Positions 34,517-47,108 of a stretch of DNA of 64,000 nt are shown here, piece after piece (position 1 is the first letter of the stretch; every line of letters begins with the position of its first letter). Below the pieces are notes generated by a model that ran no database searches, had not been told where the DNA came from, and was given only the letters and a program-made list of their open reading frames with translations. The translations under genes were made by a program, and so were the position numbers. The DNA comes from Budorcas taxicolor (Eukaryota > Chordata > Mammalia > Artiodactyla > Bovidae). The stretch is taken from the NCBI RefSeq assembly GCF_023091745.1, contig NC_068915.1:48356001-48420000 (forward strand). The letters are read 5' to 3'.

Positions 34517-34636
34517 AATGAATATTAAAGAAGGTATAATATAAGACTGTAAAACATGGGAAAGTTGAGACTAGTCTTATTAGACAGCTTCCTTTTAAAT
34601 ATCTAGTCAAATTCTACATTAAAATGTGCTTCCAAC

Positions 34637-34997
34637 TGCTCTGGTCTGAATATGTATTTCCTTAAATTCATATATTTCCTCCTAATTCCCAACGGGGATG
34701 CTATTAGGAGGTGGAACCTTTGGGATGTGATTAGTTTATAAAGATGGAGCCCTTTTAAATAGAGTTAGTGTTCTCAGAGAGACCTCACAGACTTCTCTAA
34801 CTCATTACATCATGTGCATACATAGGGAGAAATTGACAGTCTGCTAGACAGAAGGGCGTTCTTATTAGAAGCTGAGCATGTTAACACCCTGATTTTGAAA
34901 TTCCACTGCTTCAGAACTGTAAGAACACAATCTTTGTTGTTCATGAGTTTCTCTATCTGTAGTATTTTGTTATAGCCGTGTAAAAAGACTAAGATAT
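34637..34997 (+). repeat. MaLR-type LTR relic (MST/MLT1-like), near full length
   Basis: From tgctctggtctgaatatgta to tgtaaaaagactaagata, with the family marks 'ctattaggaggtggaacctt' followed by tgggatgtgattag, 'cagaactgtaagaacacaat' and 'tttgttatagccgtg'. A solo LTR of about 360 bp with no ERV body. The antisense frame 34810-35001 has no meaning. Confidence 0.7.
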
Positions 34998-35197
34998 CCA
35001 AATGTTATATTACCTTCACAAACATATATTTACACATCTCATACTTGCAAAGTACTATGATATGTTAGGGACATGATGATAAGACAAAGGAAATATCTGC
35101 CATTTTATCGTATAGAAGGTAAAAAAAAAAAAATTGTGAAATGATTGTGAAAATACCTGAAATGACAATATGAAGATTTAAAAGGATAAACTACGCT

Positions 35198-35356
35198 GAG
35201 CTTCCCAGGTAGTTCAGTGGTAAAGAATCTGCCTGCCAAGTAGGAGATGTAGATTTGATCCTTGGGTCAGGAAGATCTCCTGGAGAGGGAAACTGCAAGC
35301 CACTCCTGAATTCTTGCCTAGGAAATTCCATGCACACAGGAACCTAGCAGGCTATC
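35198..35356 (+). mobile_element. Bov-tA SINE (3'-short)
   Basis: Head gagcttcccaggtagttcag through the body to cctagcaggctat. The last about 50 bp of the usual SINE are absent. Confidence 0.9.
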
Positions 35357-36177
35357 TTTGTTGCCACTTTAATGTTGTAAACACTCCTGGAAGTCAATGT
35401 TTAAGTTAATTCTCATATGTGTGTGTTTGTGTGTGTTCTTGACTGCTCCTATTTGCTTATTCATGTGTATGTATTTTTTTTCCCTAATGAAGCAGTGGGC
35501 CTAAAATTGGGAAATGATGTAGTATAGTTGGAAGGATAAAGAAATATTGGCCTACACTGGAATCTATGCCAAATCATAATTTTCTGTTTCCTCTGTTCAC
35601 ACCCAGATCAACATAAATGAAGGGAAAATTTACAGATCCTGAATAACCAAATTACTATTATAGTTATGATGGACTTTTAATCAACTAGTAAAATTATGGG
35701 CTAAGAAGACTTTTCTATTTAAAATGATTGCAAAAATAATGTAACAATTCAAAGATCTGTTGTTTTTTATTAAATGAGATACTGAATATGAAATTCTTAG
35801 CAAGGTGTCTGGCAGAGTTCAAAGATACTCTCTACTTTTGAAGTACAATATACACGCTTTGTCATAGTGGGAAAAGATGCCCCATAGCTACACAGAGATA
35901 GGCCAAGCAATTTATTACTCCCAGACCTCAGTTTACATATCCTAATATTAAAGGATGCCCTTGAGCTCTTGGGTACTCTTTTTGAAGCTGTATTCCGCCT
36001 CTGTATCTAGACACCAAATTAATTTCCAAAGATCCCAACCTGAAAGATATAGTGATAAATTTTATAGAAATGCTCAAAGAGGGCATAATCAGCTCATAAA
36101 CATACTTCTGATTGGCTGCTGGTGAGATAAGTGGGAGTCAGCATTGTCAATTAGTCTGGGGTCTAGGTGCTGGTGGG
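35357..36177. other. Unique DNA
   Basis: GT-rich tract at about 35417-35438. A weak MIR-like stretch (about 35770-35825, 'agcaaggtgtctggcagagt'). No gene. Confidence 0.45.
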
Positions 36178-36464
36178 CTGCTGCTGCTGCTGCTAAGTCG
36201 CTTCAGTCGTGTCTGACTCTGTGCGACCCCATAGACGGCAGCCCACCAGGCTCTGCAGTCCCTGGGATTCTCCAGGCAAGAACACTGGAGTGGGTTGCCA
36301 TTTCCTTCTCCAATGCATGAAAGCGAAAAGTGAAAGTGAAGTCACTGAGTTGTGTCCAACTCTCAGCGACCCCAAGGACTGCAGCCTACCAGGCTCCTCC
36401 GTCCATGGGATTTTCCAGGCAAGAGTACTGGAGTGGGGTGCCATTGCCTTCTCCGGCTGGTAGG
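36169..36464 (-). mobile_element. Bov-A2 SINE dimer with imperfect 9-bp TSD
   Basis: Antisense Bov-A2 at 36178-36455. It has a CTG triplet tail (36178-36194), monomer 1, the linker gcgaaaagtgaaagtgaagt, and monomer 2 ending in gccattgccttctcc. gctggtggg (36169-36177) and gctggtagg (36456-36464) flank it with one mismatch. Frames on both strands here are SINE artefacts. Confidence 0.93.
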
Positions 36465-36780
36465 CAATATACCTCTAATTTCTCCCACCAGGTGGGGACT
36501 TCAGTATCAGCAAAACAGCTGAAAGATATTATTATGTATATCCCTTGAGGGGAACCAGGACCTTGCCCTAAGGTTTCATTATTGTTTCTCTTGACTCTTC
36601 CTCCCTTGTCTCTGAGTCTCCTCCCTTCCCTAATCAGCAGCTGTTTGACCCTACATCTTTGGAACTCAGGGAAGGTCTTGGAGGGTGAATAAAATGTATT
36701 TCCAGTGGTCAAGAAATAGGGGAAACAGAAAAGCTTTTGCTCCCAGGAGTCCCACTGGGTCATGCTCAGTATCATTTCCA
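36465..36780. repeat. LTR-like repeat, copy A
   Basis: About 250 bp (36530-36775) is recognisably homologous to 57900-58135: both read 'gtatcccttgagg' or similar, 'ccttgtctctg', 'ctttggagctcaaggaagg' or a close form, and 'tcccaggagtccc' or 'tccaggagcccc'. Pyrimidine-rich with a polyadenylation-like aataaaat at 36689-36696. It looks like a ruminant ERV LTR relic. Family and orientation are not assigned. Confidence 0.6.
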
Positions 36781-36866
36781 AATGTCACTTTATAGCAAGA
36801 AATGGTAGACATGAGAAATAAAATAAAATTCAGGACTAGAAAAAAAAATAACCAGGGTTTTGACAG

Positions 36867-37072
36867 GTTGAGAAGTTGTATCCAGTGTGTGCTCAGTACT
36901 GTCTGACTCTTTGTGACCCTTATAGCTTATCAGGGTCCTTTGTCCATGGGATATTTCAGCAAGAATACTGGAATGGGTTACCATTAACTCCTCCAGGGGA
37001 TCTTCCGCACCTAGGGATGGAACCTGCATCTCCTGCATTGAAGACAGATACTTTTACCTGTTGAGAAGCTGT
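36867..37072 (-). mobile_element. Bov-tA SINE with 13-bp TSD
   Basis: Antisense SINE at about 36880-37059, flanked by gttgagaagttgt (36867-36879) and gttgagaagctgt (37060-37072), one mismatch. A short deletion after 'cagtactg' removes part of the usual gtgtccgactc. Confidence 0.9.
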
Positions 37073-40000
37073 GTAAAACTATTTTAAACTGAGTGTATAA
37101 AAGTAAAGCCTGTTAAAACGGAAGCATATTAACATTTTTTTATTTTATCTGAGCAACTTTATTCCAACTGGACCTCTCCACACTGAAAGTGGTTAGGAAG
37201 GCTGAAGACAGGAGCTGCCTGTGGGTGGGTGGGAAGTGCAAAGAGATTTTTATAGAAAGAAGGCAGAAATAGAGTAAGAAAACTATTAATATTGGCTATA
37301 GCTTAAATTCTAGTTGGCTGTTTGTTATTGGTTGCACTTAAGTTTCAAATTTGTAACCTTGAGACAACTCGCAGCTCAGATTCTGATTTTCTTCTACAGA
37401 TCACACCATGGCATTAGAACCACTTCAGTCTAACCACTTCAATCTAACGTCCTCCTTATTTAATTGGTTTAATAAGCTTTTATTAAGGAACCATGAGAAA
37501 CTTCCTTTTATAAAATGAATTATCATTTTAAAAGGAAGTATCTGCCTGTGTCACCAGGTAAATTGCAGATAACTTATAATCATAGATGATTTTAATTTTA
37601 AAATATAACCCATATTGGATAGAAACTGAGCACCTTAAAATTAAAGTTAGTTTTGCATAATCTGTGCTCACAGGTTTGAGAGTAACTGCTCTTGTCATTA
37701 ATTTTGGAAGAAATCCTGAAAGATACTTGGGATCAATAACTTGCCACCATGATGACTAGGATTGTTATTTTTACTTGTCTCATTGGCAGGAAAATGAACA
37801 CACCTTAATGAATCTGAGTCAGTTGAATCGCACTGAAATGTATTTGGAAAGCTGTCCCTTAAAATTTCCCTGTCTTTTTTTCTTTTTTCCTTCCTTACTT
37901 GTTAGCCCGTAGAAAGCTCTGCACATAATTATTCATGTGTAAGGACAGAAGAGATGGGATTTCATGAGAAAGGACATTGCAACTGCCTATAAGTGTTTCA
38001 TTTTGCATACCTAAAATTCATTTGACGCATATCTCTCAGAGTCATCTAGAGAATAATTGAAATGTTTTAGAAACACCTACCCATTTCAAGTTACAGAGCC
38101 TTTATTACTCTGGCAAGTGATCCTTTGGCTACAGCAAATCTAAAATATGAATTGGAGAAATGTGTTACTGTTTGCAAAATCCGTCCTGCTAAATTGTTTC
38201 TTTAAATAAAACCAAAGTCAGCAAAAATGTGTTTCTGCAGCTGTTATTTCATAGTGCATTCCACTACTTAACCAGATTTGAAGAATTCTAAGCTTTTAAA
38301 GGAGAATCTACCTCTGTTTTGTTAATAATTCCTTTCTTTCACAGTCACAATGGGAATAAAAGAAACCTAGTTTTTACAAATGTTTGATTATCTTGAAAGT
38401 TGACAGTGGAAAAAAAAAGAGCAGTATTTCTGAGATATCTATAAAGTCGTTTCAATTTTTTGCGTGGAATTTATGTGACTATTATATCAAGCTTTTTTAA
38501 AATGTGGTCAGCACTGTCTTTGGTTTATTATAAATTGGTTTCCACATGAAATGCTTTATATAGTATAATAAATTGATTGCCGCTGTATATTGGTTTGTGT
38601 TTATAATATATTGGATTGACTGAGTAATAAATCTTTCTTTTCAGCAATTACTTTTATTGGTGTGAGTAAATTATACTGGTTTCACAGTGAGCCAAATGTT
38701 TTGCATATAAATTATACTGTTTTTGGTCAGGTGATGTTGAGTTTAACACTTAATTTAAAGATTGGGGATATTTGTATATATCATATATATATACATATAT
38801 ATACAAATATTACATTTCTTAGGGCTGTTATATAATTTTTTGCAGCTAACAATAGTTTGTTCTAAAGTCTCATATTTAACTTGAAAAGATTTGGTTAAGT
38901 TAGATAAACATTTTCATTTTCTCTCAGTTTGTCTTTGGTATATTTGATGGAAAAACTGCACTGAATGTATTTTTTTGTTATTCTGGACTCCTATCAAGGT
39001 GTGTAGGATATGGAAAATGACATTTCAGTCCAATATAATGAAAAACATTTTAAGAATTATAGCTTTACAAAATGATAGGAGCTTCCTCAACTTTTGAAAT
39101 AATGAGTCTTTGATACAAATGGCTATATTTTATAACAATATAATATTATATTACAACTCAAATTCTTGCACCTGCACTTGAAGTCTTTTAAAATGTGAAA
39201 ATTCTACCATTTCCTGTAGTTTATTTAATTCCATAATTTATAAATATCGCTATGTATTTAATTATTTCAACCAACAGTAATTAAGCAACTGTTTTGTGCT
39301 TACTGCATTGGATATCACAGATAGAAAATATTTCTATTATAGCAGAAACTTCCATTGGACATCATTAATTAAAAACAAATAATTTTAAAAAATGATAGAT
39401 TTGTTTTATTATCTTAAATTCTAAATCTACATATTACAGATTGTTTTACAATGGAAGAACTGTTCCATGGCATGTTACACAGATAAATCTTTTGGTGATA
39501 GAATGATGGATTAAAAAAAAAAAAAAAAAAAGACTATGCTAGACAAAGTTAAATAATTTGATTAGGCCAGGACTCCATAAGACCCAATAAGTCTAATGTG
39601 TTTGAACACTGTGACTATTCAAGATGGGATATATTGTATAATGTTCTCCAAAAATATTTGGCTATAAGAATGTCACAGATTTTTTTTTTTTTTTTCTTTT
39701 TAAGAGTCTTTTTAGAATGGAGCCTGTGAAATATCATGGAGAGAGTTTTTTATATTTTGGAAAATATTTGAATCAAGACATTTATATTATGCTCATTATA
39801 GGTGCCTATGATTCTATTTTATAAAATTCTTTACTGTGTTAATAGAGATTTTTCTCTCCACTATAAGTTTGGTAGATACCTATTATGAGATTAGAAAATG
39901 AGTGGCATCAAATATATACTAACATCACAAGGTACTACTAATTCATTAAATAAATACACTATATTTCTTTTTTAAGTGAAGTATGGCTCACTTAGAGATT

Positions 40001-40359
40001 ATATTAGTTTCAGATATACAACACAGTAATTCAACATTTTTATAGATTCTTCCATAGACTATATTTCTAATGGAATATTTATTATAATGACATTTCAATT
40101 TAAAGAACCAATAATAAAAGAATACATTAGAAGTTGTATTTGGAGAAGATGTTCTTCTCCCTATTAATGTTTCTATCTTTCTTCCTAAATTTCCTCACAA
40201 GTTGCTGCCTCATGAAACTTAACTTTTTTTCTCAAATTCTAATAACTATTCTGTTGCTATCAGTAGCTAACATTTACAGAAATTTTACCAAGTTTTGGAC
40301 AATGTACTAGTCTTTTTGTAATATCGTTGCTTTGTGTGTTTGTGTGTAGGGGGCAGGGG
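37073..40359. other. Repeat-poor 3.3-kb stretch
   Basis: Apart from an old L1 3' scrap (about 39966-40070, minus) and simple runs (A19 at 39513-39531, T16 at 39680-39695, an AT palindrome at 38768-38810), I see no ruminant SINE or BovB in 3.3 kb, which is unusual for this window. No open frame suggests coding. The part 37560-38720 has the even, non-repetitive texture often seen in conserved non-coding DNA, but conservation cannot be judged from one sequence. Confidence 0.5.
38768..38810. repeat. AT-rich palindrome
   Basis: Arms atatttgtatatat (38768-38781) and atatatacaaatat (38797-38810) are exact complements around a TA-rich centre. Probably a microsatellite-derived palindrome that could extrude as a cruciform. 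Confidence 0.85.
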
Positions 40360-40547
40360 GCTCAGTCATTTCAGACTCTTTGCAACCCTTTGGACTCTAG
40401 GTCTTCTCTTCCTGGGATTTTTCAGGCAAGATTACTGAGGTAGGTTGCCATTTTCTCCTCCAGGGGATCGTCACAACCCAGGTATCAATCCCACAACTCC
40501 TGCATTGCAGGCAGATTCTTTACTGACTTAGCCACCAAGGAAGCCAC
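40360..40547 (-). mobile_element. Bov-tA SINE
   Basis: Antisense copy from gctcagtcatttcagactct to the head complement gccaccaaggaagcc. The tail side merges with a GT/G-rich stretch. Confidence 0.9.
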
Positions 40548-40774
40548 AGTTTTGAAATTTGAACCTAGATCTTTTGGACTCTTTGTACTTTCCAGCCTTA
40601 TATAGTGTTTCATGTATTACAAAAGTATTGCCTTTTTTGCTGATACATTTTTACTTGTCTGGATAACATATTTCTGATTTATTCCAAAGTTTACATTATA
40701 TTTTCACTACTCCTACGTATGTTTCATGCTTGGAAACTTTGTGACTCTGTTCTGAATTGTCCCCGGCAAAAGTA

Positions 40775-41155
40775 TGACCACCATCCTCCATCTTAACACT
40801 TTTCACACTATTCAGCCGGATGTGTGTAACTCCAAAGCCTGGTCATTACTTGCCTCATGCTCCTTTCTCTTGATCTTCAAAGCCAGCAACAGCAGGTTAA
40901 GGCCTTTTCTCATTGCATCACTTCAACCTCCATGTCTGTATCCACCCACTGGTATCTGTATCACCCACTGGTGAAGACCTTATGATTACGTTGGGCCTCC
41001 GTGGATGATCCAGGATAATCTTTCCCTGGTAAAATCATCAAATTAGCAATCTTCATTCCATGAGCAATCTTAATTCTCATAACATAGTAACAGTTTCCAG
41101 CAATTTGAACATCTGCATTTTTAGGGGGCCATTATTCTGCCTAATATGGAGTGGA
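40775..41155 (-). repeat. MaLR-type LTR relic (MLT1-like)
   Basis: 'ccttatgattacgttgggcc', 'gatgatccaggataatcttt' and the close 'gggggccattattctgccta' (about 41122-41141) follow the antisense MLT1 order. A small internal duplication (tctgtatc-acccactggt, about 40934-40972) is present. Confidence 0.65.
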
Positions 41156-42938
41156 ATATATGTGTGTGTGGTTCCTGTCTTTTTGTTCTTGAATAAAATG
41201 CCTAGACTTTGGTGTATATATTTAGTCTGCTTCATTTCCTATTGTAGTAAACACATCTGGACAACCTCAGGAAAGCCTGAACATATGCCATACATCTCTT
41301 TTTATTAGGCTTAAAGACTAGGTTAGTGACAAGGAGTATACAATCCATGAGTCACCTAGTTTCTATCTGACTTTTATGTGTCCATGATGTGATTGTATAA
41401 GGAATGCTCATTTAAAAATTGCATATTGCTATTTCTTACTTACATCTCAATATTAATGTTTGGCAAAATGCGATATCTGTTTCCTCATTGGAGTGCTTCT
41501 ATTTGATAAATTAGGTAATCTATGTCATGAGAGTATTATCCTCAAAAGGCAAAATAACTCATTTTTATTTTGAAAGAAACATATTTTACATGCATATTTT
41601 TTTAATAACAAATTCGAATTTAGTAAAATTGTATAATCTTTGCTTTCATTTTTCAAGCCTTGTGGGAAATGTGTTAAAATGTGCTAGTGTTACAGAGATA
41701 AGCTGGGTTCTACATTTATGAATCCTTTTCAATGTATTTTCTTAGGTTAGAGCTGGCTAGAAGAATTGATGCAAGATTAAGGGATGGATGGAAGCAAAAA
41801 ATTAGCTTTTGATTTAAGGAATTTATTTCTAGTGATTATCAAAAATAGATTGCTGCCAGGAGTTTTCAATAGTAGCTTTTGTTGTGGAAGTTAAGATTGC
41901 AATTTTCTTTTTAACCCAAAAACCTTGCTTTAATCTGTGGGAAAAGACCTAGATAGTTGAAAGCTGAGCAGAAGCTGGGTAGGAAAGAACTTTTCAGCAG
42001 TTCTGCCATGTACTGTCCTTTAATAATCACTCTGAAACTTGTCATAGGTGCTTATGCTGTTCTTGGTATTCATTGTTTTTGAAACTGGAGCATCTAAATA
42101 ATATCTAATAATAAGTACCAGATTCTTTAACAGGCACTTGAGATTTATTTTTCAGTTGAGTACATCTGCCTACTTTGTATCTTTAAGGACTCTCTTTATT
42201 TTTTGTACTTATTTAACTTTCCCCAAAAATACATGTTCTTGCTTTTTAAACTATTATTATTCTTTTATTCCACCTTTCATTTTTAGGCACTTTAAGAGAA
42301 ACAAGAACTACTTTTACGTGCCGTGTCTGCTATCTTTCTAAAGTTCAATTTCAATATTTATTGACAAAATACTTTCTCTTTAAAAGTGGTTATGAGAGGA
42401 AGTAGCTTTAGTATATGAGGTGCCCCACAGCCTGCTAAGTGTCCACTGAATTTGTGATCATTTTGGCAAAGTGTCCAGCTTACTTTCTTAAGTTGACTAT
42501 ATTTATCTCCAAAGTATTACATACAAATCAAAGTGAAAAAAGTTTTTAATAGTGACTTTGAGATTTAACTTCATTTTGAATACTTGAGATAATCTATTTT
42601 TATTTCCTCCAGATTTTCATTGATTGGAAGAAATTTAAAACAGTTAAATCCCATGTACTTTAAACACCTAGCTGTATAAACTGTACCTCAAAAGAATGAA
42701 AATTGTATTGCAATTTTTTTTTTGATGATGACATTTTTTTGCCAATGAATGATTATTTTATATTGATTTTTGGAATCTGGATCTCCTTCATAGATTGATA
42801 TCTCCACATTTGGCTATAAATATCTTATTTAGAAATTTAAATAAATCAGACTACCAGGTTCCATAACATGCTCTGCTACTGGCATTAATTATGAATATGT
42901 AGAATATGCAGAGATCAATATCAGACTCATCATCAAAA
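41156..42938. other. Unique AT-rich DNA
   Basis: 1.8 kb with no recognised repeat. Frames 41060-41308, 41527-41721 and 42138-42341 are hydrophobic, F/Y/I-rich and typical of AT-rich chance translations. None carries a motif I recognise. Confidence 0.5.
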
Positions 42939-43134
42939 CATGTCTGACTCTTTGCAACCCTATGGACTGCAGACCTTAGGCTCCTCTGTCCATGGGATTC
43001 TCCAGGCAAGAATACTGGAGTGGGTTGCTGTTTCCTCCTCCAGGGGAACTTTCCAATCCAGGGACTGAACTTGTATCTTTTGTTTTTTGCATTGGTAGGC
43101 AGGTTTTCTATGATTAGCGCCACTTGGGAAGCCC
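42939..43134 (-). mobile_element. Bov-tA SINE
   Basis: Antisense copy from catgtctgactctttgcaac to cacttgggaagccc. The two antisense open frames across it are the SINE itself. Confidence 0.93.
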
Positions 43135-43853
43135 ATAATCAACTAGAGACATACTAAATTTAGCTGTCATCACTATTATGCAAGCTATCATCTAATTTCT
43201 GAACACTTACTATTAAAGGTAGTGGATCACTATAGACTTGAGATGGATTTTATAGAAATAAAAACCTTCCTCAGTATTCCCAGAATAGAGATGTGACTGT
43301 GTATCACTTAATGACTGAAAAGAAGCTATGACACCTCTCATCCTTTCCTTTCTTTCTTCCTTCCTTCTCTTTTTTCTTTCTTTCCTTCATTCTTTCATTT
43401 TGCCTTTTTGTTTTAGTGAAGATTATCTAGAAGTTTCCTTTCTGAATCCCTCTCAGGATACATTAGCCAAAACTGAGCCAAATACTCATTTCCAGTACAT
43501 AAAAATGGAACGATGCTGATTGGCTTAAACTTGGGTTAGAATGTTTTACCATGGACTATGGACAGGGATTATCTTTGCTGAGTTATATATAGGCAAGCTG
43601 CTCATACAAATGAGAGCTCCTGCAAGGAAGGCAGGTAGGTAGATGATGATAACAACCAACAGTGTAGGCTGTGCATGTTTTGCATATTTATATCAACAAT
43701 ATCTGAAAGCATACAAAGCATGTTTTGGGAAGCCCATAACTTTTATTAAATATTATTAAACCTACTCTTCTTGATTCACAAAAATTAAGTTGAAGCTTCT
43801 CTGCTACCCTGTTTTCATGCATTAGAATAGAATTCACAATCATTTTTAAAGTT
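43135..43853. other. Unique DNA with polypyrimidine tract
   Basis: CTTT/CCTT-rich strand-asymmetric tract at 43337-43400. Otherwise nothing recognised. The frame 43328-43519 is a by-product of that tract. Confidence 0.55.
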
Positions 43854-43865
43854 AATATTTATTAA
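43854..43865. repeat. Left TSD of the 43866-47108 BovB
   Basis: aatatttattaa, repeated exactly at 47109-47120. Confidence 0.92.
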
Positions 43866-46800
43866 GTCAGTTCAGTTCAGTTCAGTTCTGTTGTTTAGTC
43901 ATGTCCGAAACTTTGTGACCCCATGGGCTGCAGCATGCCAGGCTTCCCTGTCCATCACCAACACCCAGAGTTGCTCAAACTCTTTTAAATCTAATCAGTG
44001 ATGCCATCCAACCATCTCATCCTTTGTCATCCCATTCTCTTCCTGCCTTCTCTTTCTCAGAATCAGGGTATTTTTCAATGAGTCAGTTCTTCACATCAGG
44101 TGGCCAAAGTATTGGAGTTTCAGCTTCAGCATCAGTCCTCCAATGAATATTCAGGACTGATTTCCTTTAGGATGGACTAGTTGGATCTCCTTGCAGTCCA
44201 AGGGACGCTCAAGAGTCTTCTCCAACACCACAGTTCAAAATCTTCAGTTCTTCATCGTTCAGCTTCCTTATGGTCCAACTCTCACATCCATACATGACTA
44301 CTGAAAAAATACCTTTGACTAGACTGATATTTGTCAGCAAAGTGATGTCTGTGGTTTTTAATATGCTGTCTAGATTGGTCATATCTTTTCTTCCAAGGAG
44401 CAAGTGTCTTTTAATTTCCTGGCTGCAATCACAATCTGCAGTGATTTTAGAGCCCCCCAAAACAAAGTCTCTCACTGTTTCCATTGTTTCTCCATCTATT
44501 TGCCATGAAGTGATGGGACCATTGGCCAAGATCTTAGCTTTTCAAAAATTGAGTTTTAAGCCAACCATTTCACTGTCCTCTTTCAGTTTCATTAAGAAGC
44601 TCGTTAGTTCTTCTTCACTTTCTGCCATAAGGGTGGTGTCATCTGCATATCTGAGATTATTGATATTTCTCCTGGCAATCTTCATTCCAGCTTCTGCTTC
44701 ATCCAGCCCAGAATTTCTCATGATGTACTCTGCATATAAGTTAAATAAGCAGACAATATACAGCCTTGATGTACTCCTTTCCAATTTAGAACCAATTCGT
44801 TGTTCCATGTCCTGTTCTAACTGTTGCTTCTTAACCTGTACACAGATTCCTCAGGAGGCAGGTTTCCTGAAGAATTTTCCACAGATTGTTGTGAACCACA
44901 CCCACACATTCAAAGGCTTTGGCATAGTCAATAAAGCAGAAGTAGATGTTTTTCTGGAACTCTCTTGCTTTTTCCATGATCCAATGGATGTTGGCAATTT
45001 GATCTCTGGTTCCTCTGCATTTTCTATATCCAGCTTGAACTTCTGGAATTTCACGGTTCACGTACTGTTTGAAACCTGGCTTGGAGAATTTTGAGCATTA
45101 CTTTTCTAGCATGTGAGATGAGTGCAACTGTGCAGTAGTTTGAACATTCTTTGACATTGCCTTTCTTTGAGATTGGAATGAAAACTTTTCCTGTCCTGTG
45201 GTGTGTGCCAAGTTTTCCAAATTTGCTGGCATATTGAGTGCAGCAATTTAACAACGTCATCTTTTAGGATTTGAAATAGCTCAACTGTAATTCCATCACC
45301 TCCACTAGCTTTGTTCATAGTGATGCTTCCTAAGGTCCACTTGACTTTGCATTCCAGGATGTCTGGCTCTAGGTGAGTGACCACACCATTGTGGTTATGT
45401 GGGTCATGAAGACCTTCTTTGTATAGTTGTTCTGTGTATTCTTGCTCCCTCCTCTTAATATCTTCTGCTTCTGCTACACTTGTACTATTTTCGTCCTTTA
45501 CTATGCCCATCTTTGCATGAAATGTGCCTTTGGTATCTCTATTTTTCTTGAAGAGATCTCTAGTCTTTCCTATTCTATTGTTTTCCTCTATTTTTTTGCA
45601 CTGCTCACTGAGGAAGTCTTTCCTATCTTCTTGCTAGTCTTTGGAACTCTCCATTCAGATGGGTATATCTCTGCTTTTCTCCTTTACCTTTAGCTTCTCT
45701 TCTTTATTCAGCTATTTGTAAGGCCTCTTCAGACAACCATTTTGCCAATTTGCATTTATTTTCCTTGGGGATGATCTTGATCACCGCCTCCTGTACAATG
45801 TCACGAACCTCTCTCCATAGTTCTCTAGACACTCTATCAGATCTAATCCCTTTAATCTATTTCTCACTTCCACTCTATTATCATAAGGGATTTGATTTTG
45901 GTCATATCTGAATGCTCTAGTGATTTCCCCTTCTTTCTTCAATTTAAGTCAGAATTTTGCAATAAAGAGTTGATGATTAGAGCCACAGTCAGCACTTGGT
46001 CTTGTTTTTGCTGAGCGTATAAAGCTTCTCCATCTTTGGCTGTAGAAAATATAATCAATGTAATTTCTGTATTGACTCTCTGGTGATGTCCATGTGTAGA
46101 GTGTTTTCTTGTGTTGTCGAAAGAGGGTGTTTGCTATGACCAGTGCGTTCTCTTGACAAAATTCTATTAGCCTTTGCCCTGCTTCATTTTGTACTCCAAG
46201 GCTAAATTTGCCTACTACTCCAGATATCTCTTGACTTCCTACTTTTGCATTCCAGTCCCCTATGGTGAAAAGGACATCTTTTTTTGGGTGTTAGTTCTAG
46301 AAGGTCTTGTTGGTCTTCATAGAAACTTTCAACTTCAGCTTCTTCAACATTACTGGTTGGAGCATAAACTTGGATTACTCTGATATTGAATGGTTTGCCT
46401 TGGAAATGAACAGAGATCATTCTGTCATTTTTGAGACTGCACCCAAGTGGTGCATTTTGGATTCTTTTGTTGACTATGAGTGCTACTTCATTTCTTCTAA
46501 GTGGTTCTTGCCCACAGTCATATATACAGTGGTCATTTGAATTAAATTTGCCCATTCCAGTCCATTTTAGTTCACTGATTCCTTAAATGTTGATATTCAT
46601 TCTTGCCAGCTCCTATTTAACCACTTCTAAGACCACAAACAAGATCCAGTTTCCCCCACAGTTAGTCTCTCATCAGGAAGCTTCCATAAACCTCTTATCC
46701 TTGTCCCTCAGAGGGCAAACAGAGAGAAAACTTAAATCACAGAAATTTAATTAAACTGATCACATGGACCACAGCCTTGTTTAACTCAATGAAACTATGA

Positions 46801-47108
46801 GCCATGCCATGTAGGGCCACCCAAGATGGATGGGTCATGGTGGAGAGTTCTGAGAAAATGTGGTACACTGGAGAAGGGAATGGAAAATCCTTTCAGTATT
46901 CTTGCCTTGAGAACCCCATGAACAGTATGAAAAGGCACAAAATTAAGACACTGAAAGCTGAACTCCCTGGGTTGGTAGGTGCCCAATATACTACTGGAGA
47001 AGATTAGAGAAATAATTCCATAAAGAATTAAGAAAGGGAGCCAATGTGAAAATGGCACCCAGTTTTGGATGCGATTGAATAGAAATAAAGTCTGATGCTG
47101 TAAAGAAC
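43866..47108 (-). mobile_element. Nearly full-length BovB with inverted 5' leader
   Basis: 43866-46628 is BovB antisense, from its tail (gtcagttcagttcagttcag) through C-terminus, RT and endonuclease to just after the ORF2 start. At about 46629-46631 the strand flips, and 46631-47108 is the BovB 5' leader in sense, ending in gatgctgtaaagaac next to the right duplication. The two blocks are neighbours in BovB, separated by about 45 lost bases. Exact 12-bp duplications bracket the whole, so it is one insertion of 3.24 kb with a twin-primed 5' inversion. Confidence 0.93.
44209..46555 (-). pseudogene. BovB ORF2 remnants, whole length, many breaks
   Basis: Antisense frames give all parts of ORF2. 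46555-46202 is endonuclease (RRNEVALIVNKRIQNAPLG, VIQVYAPTSNVEEAEVESFY). 45510-45106 is linker/RT (NKASGGDGITVELFQILKDD). 45061-44831 has motif A (CFIDYAKAFECV). 44808-44542 has NNLRYADDTTLMAESEEE with YADD at 44638-44649, and 44529-44209 is C-terminal. At least five frame breaks and several stops. No single product can be made. Confidence 0.9.

Noticed and set aside
43337..43400. Polypyrimidine tracts as splice or promoter signals (also 58645-58679)
   Set aside because: No exon-like frame or splice context around them. They look like simple sequence.
44270..45094. 274-codon + strand open frame
   Set aside because: It is the antisense of BovB ORF2 in the 43866-47108 copy. The true coding sense is minus and broken.
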